64,000 bases of DNA from Undaria pinnatifida (GCA_012845835.1 JABAKD010000021.1:3126206-3190205), one strand, 5' to 3'. Counted from the first letter of the stretch, positions 20,628 through 31,689 are shown. The notes: generated by a model not told the origin, from the sequence alone. Program-made: numbers and translations.

Positions 20628-20928
20628 TTTGTTTTTTGCACACTTCTACTTTCCAGCTCCTGGACAGGCCGTGGTCACAGGTATCGTCCGTTCTCCCCCC
20701 CGGTTCTGGCCTTCCAATTTTGTGGCGCACAAGGTTCAGCAATCCCACTGCTCGTCGATTTTCTACCGAGTGTTATATCACGCTCTCGCGCGTTCCGCAA
20801 GTTAATTTGTGCACAAGTAAAAAGTGCCCACCAATTTTTACGAGTATGCACTCGGGGGGGCTCGACATCACGAAACTGACCTATACCAGGCTTAAGGATA
20901 GCCTGATACGCCATCGGGGCCAACGATC
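20628..20928 (-). mobile_element. tRNA-derived SINE, copy 1
   Basis: Read on the minus strand it begins with a tRNA-like head (GGCGTATCAGG as A box, GATGTCGAGCC as an eroded B box). The body aligns over its length with the copies at 22034-22328 and 32558-32860. Shared body strings include GAGCGTGATATAACACTCGG and CGACGAGCAGTGGGATTGCT. The 3' end carries an A-rich stretch (plus-strand GTTTTGTTTTTTG at 20626-20638). It has no coding capacity and would rely on a LINE for reverse transcription. Confidence 0.7.
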
Positions 20929-20939
20929 ATATATATATA

Positions 20940-21960
20940 GCACCACGCGTATAGCAAGCTCCTACATATATGATGACACTAATACACGCGATCGGAGCAT
21001 CACACATAAGCTTGCAAAGATGAGGTTCGACGAAATCTTCGATTTCACGGCTGGAGTGTATTTTTATATTATATGTGACCTAAACCTCTTGAAAACCCTC
21101 CCCCCCTCCCCCCCCCGAACCCCCCTCCACTTCCTGCTCGCTCTTGCTTAAACGCCCCACCTAATATCGAAATCTGCCAGAGCAATAAACACTCCCACGC
21201 ACTTGATATCACCTCATTGTCGTTCTAGAGCCATCCATGCCGCTGCTTCAATCCCCCCCCCCCCCTAACGCCCCCTCCTTCCCCACTATTCGCACCATGG
21301 CCTAGACCTATCACCACGCGTATAGCAAACCCCTACATCTATGCGACCTAAAGATGTTTAAAAAACCCTTTCGCCCCCCCCACCCCCCCCCCCACCCCCT
21401 CGAACACTCCGCTCTCTACTCACTGGTTGTACGACTTACAGGATATACATGATAAACTGGTGCATTCTTTCCAAAACAATAATTGTCCCCTTAAAGGATT
21501 TATAGTTTCCACGCACAGATTGAGTTGCCCCGCCCGTCCCGCCCGTCCCGCCCGTCCCGCCCTTCCCCCCCTCCGCTCCCTCTTTATCAAACCCAGGACC
21601 CCAAGTCCTTCAAAACTCCGTCCTCCCCTCACCGGGTATGCGACTTACAGGAGTAACTTGATAAACTGATGCATTTCCTTACATATTAATAGCTGTCATA
21701 TTTTGTCCCCATCAAAAACAGCTTTTATGGTTTCCGCACACAGATTGACTAACATCACCCTGTTGACCCTGATAGCTACACTGTAGTTGCAAGGAGAGGG
21801 GCCGACCTATATCCTTAATGAGGACACACAACCCGTAATACGCACGATCGGAGTATCACACGCAGCTTGCAAAGAAGAGTTTCGACAAAATCTTCGATCT
21901 CACAGCTGGAGTGAATTGTTTTTTTATAATATGGATATAGGTTGGCGACTCCCCTTGCAA
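20940..21960. repeat. C-tract-rich dispersed repeat, copy 1
   Basis: Landmarks in order: TATTATATGTGACCTAAACC (21063) with CTTGAAAACCC, a long C run, AATATCGAAATCTGCCAGAG, TATCACCTCATT, a second C run, CACGCGTATAGCAAACCCCT, a third C run, CGACTTACAGGATATAC, then TGTTGACCCTGATAGCTACA, and CACAGCTTGCAAAG with GATCTCACAGCTGGAGTG near 21910. The same order occurs at 48640-49575 and 56750-57590. A head segment before 21060 repeats the tail (AAGCTTGCAAAGATGAG and GGCTGGAGTGTA), so the unit may be tandemly organised with a period near 0.9 kb. Confidence 0.7.
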
Positions 21961-22033
21961 TTACAGTGTAGCTATCAGGGTCAACAGGGTGATGTTAGCC
22001 AGTCTGTGCGCGGAAACTATACAACCCGTTATT

Positions 22034-22328
22034 GTCACACTTCTACTTTCCAGCTTCTGGACAAGCTGTGGTCACAAGTGTCGTCTCCTCTCCCCCCCGG
22101 TTGTTGCCTTCAATTTTTATCGCGCATAGGGTTCCGCAATCCCACTGCTCGTCGATTTTTCATCGAGTGTTGCTAACTCACGCTCTCGCGTTTTCCGCGA
22201 GTAAATTTGTGCACAACAAAAAGTCCCCACGAACTTATGCAAGTATGCACTCGGGGGGATTCGAACTCACGAAACTGACCTACACCAGGCTCGAGGATAA
22301 TAACCTGATACGCCACAGGGTCGACCCG
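22034..22328 (-). mobile_element. tRNA-derived SINE, copy 2
   Basis: The minus strand shows the best-kept tRNA-like head of the three. An A-box-like TGGCGTATCAGG (about 22304-22315) and a B-box-like GAGTTCGAATCC (22257-22268) are separated by about 36 nt. The body then matches the other copies (AACTTTTTGTTGTGCACAAA, CTCGATGAAAAATCGACGAG). The plus-strand ORF of 157 codons running through it is not a gene. Confidence 0.7.
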
Positions 22329-23338
22329 TCATATATTTATCCGTGGCTTAATTTTGTTGCAGTCAAAACTTTACTACTACGAGCGAGTACTGCTGACGTG
22401 CGCCAAGCTTTCGCACAAAGAAACAGTACTCAGATAATTAGTATCTGGTACTCATCACTCATGTACTACAAGGCGGACGCTGGAAAGTTGGATGCATTGC
22501 TTTGAGTTTTTATAAAATAAAATAAAATATGAATAAAATATAACTGAAATGAAATTGCCACCCTGCCTGGTGTTATGCCTGCGTTAACCCCTCTGGAACT
22601 AGGCTCTTTGCAGCCCGCTAGTTGAGCAGCCCGCGCGCGCGCCGAGACTGTCACAAAAAAGTAGGTCCGCATAGCAGACACGGCGCGTTTCTTCGCCCAA
22701 AAAGAGACTTCTTGTGTAGAAGTGCAGCCCTCCGCTAAATTCGCACCGCGGCCGTGTCGCCTCCCGGTAACACGCTGGGGACGTCTGTCCTTACACTAGA
22801 AAGGTCGCTCGGTCCTCAGAACATCACCGCTATTGTTCGCTCTATGCAATTTTCACCCTGGTCGGGTGGTCCCACGTCCTGAGAGCAGTCAAAAGTGAGT
22901 AAAAATGATCACAAAAAATGATTACTAAATCAGCGTCGAAGTGCCCTGCGGGAACAGCGTATTTCTATACTTCTCTGAAACCCCCCCAGACAGCCGCGGG
23001 CTTGGAAAGACGTAAGTTCTCACAGCTGAGGACCCCAGGCGGCGTGCAGGTTTCATGCGCCTACCGGCGTACCCCTGTAGGCCGAGTCCAGGGGTAGTGC
23101 CAGGTGTGCGTGTGTGCGTGCGTGTGGCTGTGCTATACAACGCCCTGCGTTCAAGTTCGGGCATGTCTTTTTTCATCCCCGGGCTAAACAGACCGTTCTG
23201 TCCGGTGAAGAACACGAGAATTAATCATTTTTTATCATCACAAAACCCCCTTGGGGTCCCAGAAGGGTTAATACCTGTGCGGTATCAGGTATGAAGACCG
23301 TAGCTTAGTCTCCTCTTCACGAACTAGATCATGCGCAC
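22329..23338. other. Unassigned
   Basis: No gene or clear repeat was seen. The (AAAAT) run at 22510-22545 is low complexity. Frames on both strands around 22925-23294 mirror each other and show no domain. Confidence 0.35.
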
Positions 23339-24022
23339 TTGTTTGCGTGGGTGGGATCTGTGGAATCTGTGGAATCTGCATATGTTTACCTGGGTGGGAT
23401 CTGTATGATCTGCATGATCTGCACATGCTTCGCCGGGTGGGATCTGTACAATCTAGATCTTATGCACAACTTTTCCGTATCGGTTAAAAAGGATCGAAGT
23501 GATCTAGATCACGATCTGTCAGAGGTGTGGAAATTTGGGTTCCCTTTTATATTTTTCGGGTTTCCTCTCGTGGCTCTTGAGGTGGTGCATGGCTTCGGGG
23601 CACAGACGCCCATACACTTGGGACTCGCCTACTGTTTGTTCTCGGTATGCGCTATGGTGCCGCAAACATGCCCTTACTTGCGAATCTATGCGTTAACCCG
23701 CTCGTTTGCCGTCTCTATACGGCAACGCTTGTACATGCTTCCTACCTCTTACTTCTTATCTACCCATCCACAGTCCATGTTGCTACAACACGCTGTACGT
23801 TGTTACGTGCTGTTCTTCAGTAGATTGCGATCAATGACACTTCTGTTGAACGTGTTGTATCTTTGTTGTCCTAGTCGTACGGCTCTCTCTTTACTACTGC
23901 TGCCGCTCCTGTGTTGCTGCTGCTGTTTCCACTGCTGGGCCGAGCTGCATCTGTCGCACTCCTGCTCAGAGTATGTAGATTGCGATTGGTCCCCCCCCAT
24001 GCGGCCTCTCTACCCCATATGA
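23339..24022 (+). CDS. Hypothetical ORF, 227 codons, doubtful
   Basis: This is the longest open frame outside mobile elements. Its first 40 codons come from a degenerate tandem repeat of TGGGTGGGATCTGTGGAATC type (23348-23450), which weakens the case for coding. The middle has hydrophobic segments (FGFPFIFFGFPLVALEVVHG; LGLAYCLFSVCAMVPQTCP). The end is a Leu/Cys-rich run produced by CTG/TGC triplets (23890-23940). No family was recognised and no splice signals decide its ends. It may well be a chance ORF in triplet-rich DNA. Confidence 0.15.
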   Translation: MFAWVGSVESVESAYVYLGGICMICMICTCFAGWDLYNLDLMHNFSVSVKKDRSDLDHDLSEVWKFGFPFIFFGFPLVALEVVHGFGAQTPIHLGLAYCLFSVCAMVPQTCPYLRIYALTRSFAVSIRQRLYMLPTSYFLSTHPQSMLLQHAVRCYVLFFSRLRSMTLLLNVLYLCCPSRTALSLLLLPLLCCCCCFHCWAELHLSHSCSEYVDCDWSPPMRPLYPI

Positions 24023-24689
24023 TCCTGCCGTCGATCTTCTCCCAACTGCTACTACTGCTGCTTCTGTCTATGCTGCGTGGGCACTTCTTCCTTCTACATC
24101 CACCGCCGGTTGTCGTGTCCGATACTTGCTGCTGCTGTGCTGCTGTACATAGTAGTGCTAATGCTGCCGAGACTCTCATATTTTTCCATCATTCTTTCCC
24201 CGGGAACCACCTCCCCCTCCTCCCTAACCCACAGGAAATCTATCATATTGATGAGATGGCTGCCCCCCAATGACGTCATTGGGCTGAAATGGTTGAAAAA
24301 ACACAATGATACGTACCTCTGTACTATTAGTAGCTACTCTGTACTACCTGGTTCTCCGACATTTCCTTTCCGTTTCGCCAAAATCCAGACTGTTCCGACG
24401 TTCTGAAATTTTGTTGACGTATTTTCTGGGCAATGGTGGATTATAGGACTGTGTTCACCCCGACCCCCGCCCAATACCATATAAAACCGAGTGGTCAGGG
24501 AGGAAGGGTTGATATAGAGCTTATACTATCCACAGGTTATCACATGTTATGCACGAACGAACGCACAGTAGTATACGAGCGTTTATTTTGCCCGCGGATT
24601 TGAAACAGAGTATTTTGAGGTAAAGTACTAATCGTTTGTGGGAGGATTTCGGTCTCTTGCACTACATTTGTTTTTCGTGAAGGCGCATG
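24023..24689. other. Unassigned
   Basis: TGC/CTG-rich sequence continues to about 24160, then a short run with TTGATGAGATGGCTGCCCC and CCCCCAATGACGTCATTGGG. The latter contains the palindrome CCAATGACGTCATTGG, which includes a TGACGTCA (CRE-type) octamer at 24270-24285. No gene was seen. Confidence 0.4.
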
Positions 24690-27345
24690 AACACTTCCGT
24701 GGAAGCTTCCATAGCTTGCATAGAACCTTTTATGGAAGCGGTGGAAGCTTTCACGGAAGTACCGAAGCTTCCATGGAAAACAGAACCCGGAAGCTTCCAC
24801 GAAAGCTTCCGCGAAAGCTACCATGGAAGTAGCTTCCACGAACGCTTCGACGGAAGCTGTCATGAAAGTAGTGGAAGCTTCCACGCACGTATCTTCCACG
24901 AAAGCTTCCACGAAAGCTTCTACGAAAGCTTCAACGAAAGCGTCCACGAAAGCGTTCACGAAAGATGCCATGAAAGATTCCACAAAAACTTGCACTATAT
25001 CTTCCACGAAAGCTTCCACGAAAACTTCCGCGAAAGCTTGCACAAAGGGTTAGGGGTTAGGGGTTAGGGTTAGGCTTAGGGTTAGGGTTAGGGTAAGGGT
25101 AAAGTTAGGGTTAGGTTTCGTGGAAGCTTCCGCGAAAACTTCCGTGGAAGAAAATTTACTTCCGCGAAAGCTTCGGTAAAAGCAATTTACTTCCACGAAA
25201 GCTTTCGTGAAAGCTTCCGTGAAAGCATCCGTGAAAGTGTTCGCGGAAGCAAATTTACTCCAGCTTGAAAGCTGCGGTAGAAAGCTTCAACGAGAGCTTC
25301 AACGAAAGCTTCCACGAAAGCTTCCACGAAAAGTTCCACGAAGCGTTATGGGTTAGGGGTATAGTTAGAGTTAGGTTCCATGAAAGCTTCCGTGAAGCTT
25401 CCGTGGAGGCCAATGTACTTCCGCGAAAGCTTCGGTGAAAGCAATATACTTCAACGAACGCTTCCGTGAAAGTTTCCGTGAAAGATTCAGTGAAAATCTT
25501 CGTGGAAGCAAGTTTACTGCAGTTTGAAAGCTTCGGTTAAAAGCTTCTACGAAGGGTTAAGGGTTAGGGTTAGGGTTAGGGTTAGGTTTCGTGAAAGCTT
25601 CCGCGAAAGCTTCCGTGGAAGAAAATTTACTTCCGCGAAAGCTTCGGTAAAAGCAATTTACTTCCACGAAAGCTTTCGTGAAAGCTTCCGTGAAAGCATC
25701 CGTCAAAAGGTTCGCGAAAGCAAATTTACTCCAGTTTGAAAGCTGCGATAGAAATCTTCAACGAGAGCTTCCACGAAAGCTTCCACGAAAGCTTCCACGA
25801 AAGCTTCCACGAAAAGTTCCACGAAGCGTTATGGGTTAGGGGTAGAGTTAGGGTTAGGTTCCGTGAAAGCTTCCGTGAAGCGTCCGTGGAGGCCAATGTA
25901 CTTCCGCGAAATCTTCGGTGAAAGCAATATACTTCAACGAACGCTTCCGTGAAAGTTTCCGTGAAAGCTTCAGTGAAAGTCTTCGTGGAAGCAAATTTAC
26001 TGCAGTTTGAAATCTTCGGTTAAAAGCTTCTACGAAGGGTTAGGGGTTGGGGTTAGCGTTAGGGTTAGGGTTAGGTTTCGTGAAAGCTTTCGTGAAAGCT
26101 TCCGTGGAAGAAAATTTACTTCCGCGAAAGCTTCGGTGAAATAATTTTTCTTCCACGAAAGCTTCCGTGAAAGCTTCCGTGAAAGCATCCGTCAAAACTT
26201 TCGTGGAAGCAAATTTACTCCAGTTTGAAAGCTGCGGTAGAAATCTTCAACGAAAGCTTTCACAAAACCTTCCACGAAAGCTTCCGTGAAAGCTTCCGTG
26301 AAAGCATCCGTCAAAACTTTCGTGGAAGCAAATTTACTCCAGTTTGAAAGCTGCGGTAAAAATCTTCAACGAAAGCTTTCACGAAACCTTCCACGAAAGC
26401 TTTCACGAAAGCGTCCACAAAGCGTTATGGGTTAGGGTTAGGGTTGGGGTTAGGTGCCGTGAAAGCTTCCGTGAAAGCTTCCGTAAAAGCTTCCGTGGAG
26501 ACAAATTTACTTCCGCGAAAGCTTCGGCGAAAGCAATTTTCTTCCACGAAAGATCCCGTGAAAGTTTCCGTAAAAGTTTCCGTGAAAGCTTCAGTGAAAA
26601 TCTTCGTGGAAGAAAACATACTACCGGTTGAAAGCTTCGGTTAAAACCTTCCACGAAAGCTTCCGCAGAGGGTTAGGGGATAGATTTAGGGTTAGGGTTA
26701 GGGTTAGGGTTAGGTTCCGTGAAAGCTTCCGTGAAAACTTCCGTGGAAGAAAATTTACTTCCGCGAAAGCTTCAGTGAAAGCAATTTACTTCCACGAAAG
26801 CTTTCGTGAAAGGTTCCGTGAAAGCTTCCGTGAAAACTTTCGTACAAAAAAATTTACTCCAGTTTGAAAGCTTCGGTAAAAGCAAATTCACGTTCGTGAA
26901 AGCTTCCGTAAAAGCTTCGGTGGACGCCAATTTTCTTTGAAATCATTCGTGAAAGCTTTCACTCAAGCTTCCGTGGGAGCAAATTTACTTCCCCGGAAGC
27001 TTCCGTGAAAGTAATTTACTTCCACGAAAGCCTCCGTGAACTCTTCCGTGAAAGCTTTCGTGAAAGGAATTTACTTCCACGAAAGCTTCCGTGGAAGGTT
27101 CCGTGGAAGTAGCTTTCGTGGAAGCTTTCACGGAAGCTTCCGTGGAAGTAACTTCCGTGAAAGTTTCCGTGGAAGCTTTCATGGAAGCCTCCATGGAATT
27201 AACTTCAGATACTTTCTTCGACAAACGTCCGTGGCAGATACTTTCACGGAAGCTTCAATGGAAGCTTCCACGCTTCGATACCGTAGGAGTTTCCATGGAA
27301 AATTCCACGCTTCCATGGAAGCTTTCATGAGCTTCCACCAAAATT
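24690..27345. repeat. Satellite of a 12-bp motif with telomeric inserts
   Basis: Nearly all of this block is built from variants of GAAAGCTTCCGT / GAAAGCTTCCACG (period 12, centred on the HindIII palindrome AAGCTT). Units read in both orientations because the motif is itself palindromic. Blocks of (T)TAGGG at 25047-25115, 25350-25376, 25554-25588, 25832-25860, 26037-26076, 26429-26455 and 26669-26715 break it up. A higher-order period of about 482 bp is visible (25349 to 25831; 25554 to 26037). Both strands are open over long stretches (Lys-Ala-Ser-Thr, Glu-Ser-Phe-His or Val-Glu-Ala-Phe repeats), a by-product of a period divisible by three. Confidence 0.85.
25047..25115 (+). repeat. Interstitial telomeric repeat block (TTAGGG type)
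   Basis: The longest of seven blocks: about ten imperfect TTAGGG or TTAGGGG units, all with the G-rich strand on plus. It is embedded in the 12-bp satellite rather than at a chromosome end. The six shorter blocks listed with the satellite share its orientation. Confidence 0.8.
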
Positions 27346-27439
27346 GGAGATAGTGCAGGTGTACTGAGATTTAGTGATTTGTTGTCTTAGCAATCACTAC
27401 TGAATTTTGCCCATGCAGTTGGAGAGGATTATTACCTGA

Positions 27440-28125
27440 GATACGATATCGGTCGTTTTTGGGAGCTTTTGAAACTGAAAAAGTGATTATTACATTGATT
27501 TGGGCATTGAATTTGCTTGATGGAAGAGTCTGGATTTGGATGTATACTAATTTGAGTGATTAATTTGGGGGAAAAATATTGGTTGCTCTTGAGTATTGGA
27601 TGAAGAAATTTTATACTTTTATCTTGATTTCAGCACAAAATTTTGTTTGATCGAAGGCTTGGGAGTATAATTATTGAAGGTGAACTATTGGTGGTTCCGA
27701 GGTTGCTCAAGGTTTGATATACCAACAGTATGTTACAATCGAAAGTTTGTTGGAGGATGTTACGGACTAATACTACTACTACTGCTACTACTTATTGCAC
27801 TTTTGATCGCCCATATTTCGATCAGCGATTTTCGTTCGATTACCGTGGTTCAATTCCGCGAGCTACGGCGTTGGATATCAATATTCGGGTTTTTGGAGCA
27901 AAGAGAGGCAGCGTTGTTTGGAAATTGACATTTTTGGATAGTTGATGCATGTGTGTGCTTTATTTGAATAAGCAGGGTTTGGATGGTGCGCTTTGGATGA
28001 ACGTTATCATGGCATGCACACAGACAGGGGGGATTTTTGCTTATGCCTACGGACAAATCTGACTTACTATATGGTATTTAGTGTGTGATGGTAGCCTCTT
28101 CGGAGGTGCGGTGAAATTCATTGTG
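27440..28125 (+). repeat. AT-rich Copia-associated repeat, copy B
   Basis: It aligns with the minus strand of 8010-8640 (GATCGAAGGCTTGGGAGTAT, GGTGAACTATTGGTGGTT, GGTGCGCTTTGGATGAACGT). Its start (GTTTTTGGGAGCTTTTGA) resembles the start of the long copy and of the LTR-like repeat at 38701. Internal deletion relative to the long copy is likely. No coding content. Confidence 0.6.
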
Positions 28126-28369
28126 GCACAATAAACTGATGTGTGGATGTGACTCCAGGGTCGCGTACACCAAAATATGACAAAGGGGAGAGCCCCCTCT
28201 GTCACTCCACAGTACTTTAATATGTTTTTCTACTCACCTTCCCCCCCCATGATGGTTCAACTTCGGGTACCGAAAGCAATCTCCCCGTGAGCCACTCTAC
28301 GTAGGGCATACGGATAGTCGATTACTTTACTCCTCTCCTAAGGAATTGCTTTGTGGGGAACACAGTCCT

Positions 28370-28503
28370 GTTCGACGAACAATCATTCGCAACGAGAACG
28401 ATCCACGAAAACCAAACCAAATTCCGACGATTTTGTGTTGAGGGGCCCCGGTTTTCCGGAAAACTTTGAGCCCAAAACTCCCACCTTTAATGTAGCACGC
28501 GTT
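28370..28503 (+). mobile_element. MITE family 1, right half
   Basis: The interior string TTCCGACGATTTTGTGTTGA with GGGGCCCCG matches the right interior of MITE 594-843. The right terminal repeat is recognisable at 28483-28503 (ACCTTTAATGTAGCACGCGT then T). No left terminus was found. Confidence 0.6.
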
Positions 28504-29184
28504 TTCCACGACTCTGTTCGCTGTTTTTCCTCTCGACAGATCGGGAAACACAAACGTAACAGTAGGTAAGGGTGAAGGTTAAAAAATCTGAGGCTCCCTT
28601 AAGGGGCCGCATATATCTTATCCAAACCCTAACCGTGGGAAAACAACCTAGCTCAAGGCCACGGGGGAACTGAAGCGTCTCCTGGTACCCGGTTTTCCGG
28701 TAACTCTAGTATCTATATGTTTTATTGGAACAGTAAAACACATGGCTCAGCTAGCTTAACACGCTGCGTTTAGAGCTTCGGCTGGTTCGCGGAACACAGA
28801 CCCGGAAACCTACGAAAACAAGTGTTTAATCCACAGATGAGTATCTTCAGATGGGTGTCCCTCTTGCTCTCAGCAGAGGCACACACCTCGGTTTTGATGC
28901 GCTGCAGTGGTCGAAATTTGGGGTACACAACACTATTAAAAAAACCAACCCCAACGGAACGTATGTACTTCACTAGCGGGCAGCTACTACAGCTCCCCAC
29001 AAGCAACCACGGCCCGCGAATTTGAGAGAGGCTCCTGGTGGGGTGTATGACGACGTCGGGTGCACCAGCCAGCATTCGTTGGCAGCCAGAGGCGACTCAC
29101 GAGATGTTTTCGTGAGTTCGAACATGCGAGCCAGCAACACCAAAAAAAGCTACCGAAATTGCTGAAATACTTCATATCAGGCGC
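28504..29184. other. Unassigned
   Basis: No gene was recognised. Open frames on both strands at 28770-29075 mirror each other and carry no domain. Confidence 0.35.
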
Positions 29185-29527
29185 TTGAGCGGGTACATCA
29201 CCAAGGAAAAAACGATTTTCACCAAAAGCTCGCTGCTCGCGAGATGGATGATATATCCCTCTTTGTTGCCTGGCGTAGGTCTTTGGAGAAAGGAGAGGGA
29301 CACTCTTAAACGGGGTGGTTTGTTGTGGAGTCTAAAAGAAGGGCTAAACGCACCTGAAAAGCTCTGTGATATCGGATCTTTGCCGCATTTTTTTGTAAAA
29401 TTTCGAAATAAGGATCTTGTTTGCAGATGGCATAGTCCGTTTTTTCAAGTGGTTTCATATGTACGGAAAACGCCTCCATACGAGCTCCTACTCAAAATAT
29501 TCCTGTGCGATCTCCCTGTGGCCTCAA
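29185..29527 (+). CDS. Hypothetical ORF fragment, doubtful
   Basis: An open frame with protein-like composition (LLARWMIYPSLLPGVGLWRK, LLWSLKEGLNAPEKLCDIGS, VVSYVRKTPPYELLLKIFLC) runs into the left terminus of the MITE-like element at 29528. If it was coding, the element interrupted it. No family was recognised. No splice site or start context stands out. Confidence 0.2.
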
Positions 29528-30077
29528 GGCGCGTGGTACGATAGAGGTAGCACTTTTCTGCGAAGAAAAAATTGTGAATGAAGAGGCGCTCCTTAATGAT
29601 CGGGATGGGTCCTCCCTATTTTGCATTTTTTTCTCATTTTTTTGTGTGTACCCAGACCATGGGTTTGCTCATCGGGGTTCCCGTTTTGTTTCCGTCCTAA
29701 AACAGTTGTTGGGTGGGAGACATAGAGGTCCCCAAGAGGATCCCCAGAAAAATACTAGTGCACCTATTACATACTGTACGTAGCATGCGGTTTAACCCGA
29801 TGGCCTACTCGCACGGGCACCTCTACACGGTAGAGTATTATATCACTTTCCGTCTGAAATGGTTTCTGGATGACGAGGCTCACCTTGACCCAACCCCATC
29901 GGAAACAGGCCATTTTTTGTTTGGATGAACATCGCTGTATGCCTAGACCATGGGATTGTTTCGTCCGGTCTAGCAGTTTTAGGTTTCGTCAAATCAGTTC
30001 TTCGTGGGGGGTCTCAAGCTCGTCTCAAATGAGGATCTTCAGAAAATATAAGGTGCACCTCTACCGTGCCATGAATC
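29528..30077 (+). mobile_element. MITE-like element, family 2, composite
   Basis: The left end GGCGCGTGGTACGATAGAGG at 29528 and the right end ACCTCTACCGTGCCATGAAT (30057-30076) are imperfect inverted repeats of the type in MITE family 1. Inside are two copies of a core (CCCAGACCATGGGTTTGCTC at about 29650 and CCTAGACCATGGGATTGTTT at about 29943), so two elements seem joined or one is internally duplicated. The left end shares the GTAGCAC extension with 1804 and 54015. Confidence 0.5.
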
Positions 30078-30707
30078 TCCGTCAAAACCGGTTGTCGCGT
30101 AATTCTTAACGATAGCTGAGGACGAGCCCCATCGGTCCGAAGTAGCTTTTGTCGAAATCTGCTGTCCCCCTCGTAGCGCTCTTCTCAAGCAACGCAAGCG
30201 CCGAAAGATATCCCTTGCTGACGCGTTTTCCCTGCCCGCGCCGTTCTATGCCTTTCCCGTTTGACAGCTCGGGTAAGAAGTGCCAAGTTAAATCGTGAAC
30301 CAACCGAGGGCGAAGGCTCCCGGTCGGAGGTGACATCCCCTCGACCCAGGTGCCCCGCGATACTCGAAAATTAAACGACGCCGTCGAAACACTGACTGGC
30401 GCGCATTTGTCTCTAGATTGTAGGTACAAAGGAAATTGGTCACAAAGCCCCAAGAACCCGCTTGACTCAACCAAGGACAACGGTTTCCCACCCGACATAT
30501 AATCGCCTCGACGCTAGTGCCACGCTACAAGCGGTACCACGGAATTACATATCTATGAAGAAACACCGACATGCTTTGGACATGCTTCGTAAACCACTTT
30601 GTGTGGTGGATTGTTTTTATCGCTTGTTTCCTCGGTAGAAACTCCATCTGAGAACGATTACCTCATATGTTTGAAATTGTTCCGGCATTCTCTTTTATCT
30701 ATTTCAC
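30078..30707. other. Unassigned
   Basis: A minus-strand frame of 130 codons (30106-30498) overlaps another minus frame and shows no domain. At 30636-30660 the string GGTAGAAACTCCATCTGAGA is echoed near 31591-31611, so this belongs to the tandemly repeated region that follows. Confidence 0.3.
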
Positions 30708-30878
30708 ATGCGCAGAAAAGAGAAGCTGTACGCTGGATTTACGGATGAAACTGCCCCGGACCGTGGCGAAGTGACAGTCGCGAAGACGGCTGTGTATGCC
30801 GACATCATCTCTCTGCAGAAAGCCTTGGTGCCGACGTACATATTCCTTCCTCTCTGGCTGGCAGTTCTGTTCTCATTG
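30708..30878 (+). CDS. Exon-like module, copy 1 of a tandem set
   Basis: The frame reads EKLYAGFTDETAPDRGEVTV, then AVYADIISLQKALVP and a hydrophobic end TYIFLPLWLAVLFSL, followed directly by the donor GTAAGC (phase 0). The hydrophobic tail could be a membrane segment. A related module lies about 300 bp downstream with a donor at the same relative place, and two more decayed ones follow. No family was recognised. Tandem duplication of an exon or small gene is the best explanation. Confidence 0.35.
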
Positions 30879-31026
30879 GTAAGCAACGGTTTGGTCGACA
30901 AATAGTTCATGCTTTCGCAAGTCAGAAGCCCTACCCTATATCATGGCCGTTTGTTGGATACTTTTTGGCCATTTATATCGTTGCTGACGATTGAGATAAA
31001 CACCTTCGGCACCCCTGGAAAGAAAT

Positions 31027-31173
31027 CTGTACGCTGTGTTCATTGGAAACAGACATCGTCGACGCGACATCTACACCGCACGTAGAATTACATGCCACCA
31101 CTTCCCAGAACGGTTTGGTACCCATCCGACACGCATTGTCCTACCCCTCTGGTTCACAATGACATTTTCCCGT
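31027..31173 (+). CDS. Exon-like module, copy 2
   Basis: RNLYAVFIGNRHRRRDIYTA and HPTRIVLPLWFTMTFSR parallel LYAGF and PTYIFLPLWLAVLFSL of copy 1. The donor GTAAGG follows in the same phase. Sequence between the anchors has diverged strongly. Confidence 0.3.
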
Positions 31174-31299
31174 GTAAGGACGGTGCAAAATTGGTCCCTC
31201 TGTATTGCCGGAATGTACCTACCGGAAATACCGCCACTGTAGCGGCAACCGGCCCTACTGCGATTATTGCCAGTGCTGGTTGTTTCCGTCTGTGTCAAG

Positions 31300-31392
31300 T
31301 AATGCCGCAGGCACTGTCGCAGGAAAACACCATCTCCCTGCAGAAAGCTGTGATGTCGGTGTATTTGCAGTACGTGTTTTCCTGCTTCTCTG
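31300..31392 (+). pseudogene. Exon-like module, copy 3, decayed
   Basis: ENTISLQKAVMSVYLQYVF parallels the ADIISLQKALVP part of copy 1. The hydrophobic end (VFAVRVFLLLW) is in another frame, and a GTAGG follows. The frame break shows decay. Confidence 0.25.
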
Positions 31393-31689
31393 GTAGGAAT
31401 TCCTACCTATAGACGAGTTGATCGAACACGATCCTCGCCGATCAAGGGAAACATAGCAATTGACTCTGCAACGAGTATTGCTCTCCAATTCCAAGCATTT
31501 CCTCCCGAAAAATAGTTGCACGAGCCTTAAAATGTGCTTTATCGCTAATTTCGGGTCATACAGCGTGTGCCTTGACCATGTGTTTTGATTTTAGAACGCC
31601 ATCTGAGATGTGCCTTAAAGGCCAGGGTCTCTTTCTAGCTCACAATATATCTGTCTGCTGTAAAAAAAGTACCCTCAGTCCATGTGAGT

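Noticed and set aside
20570..21151. 193-codon ORF
   Set aside because: It runs from SINE sequence into the C-tract repeat, two unrelated repeats, so it cannot be one gene.
22032..22505. 157-codon ORF
   Set aside because: It crosses the whole minus-strand SINE and its flank.
24540..27353. Long ORFs with Ser-Phe-His-Glu, Lys-Ala-Ser-Thr or Val-Glu-Ala-Phe repeats
   Set aside because: They follow from a 12-bp palindromic satellite whose period is divisible by three; both strands are open and telomeric blocks break every frame.
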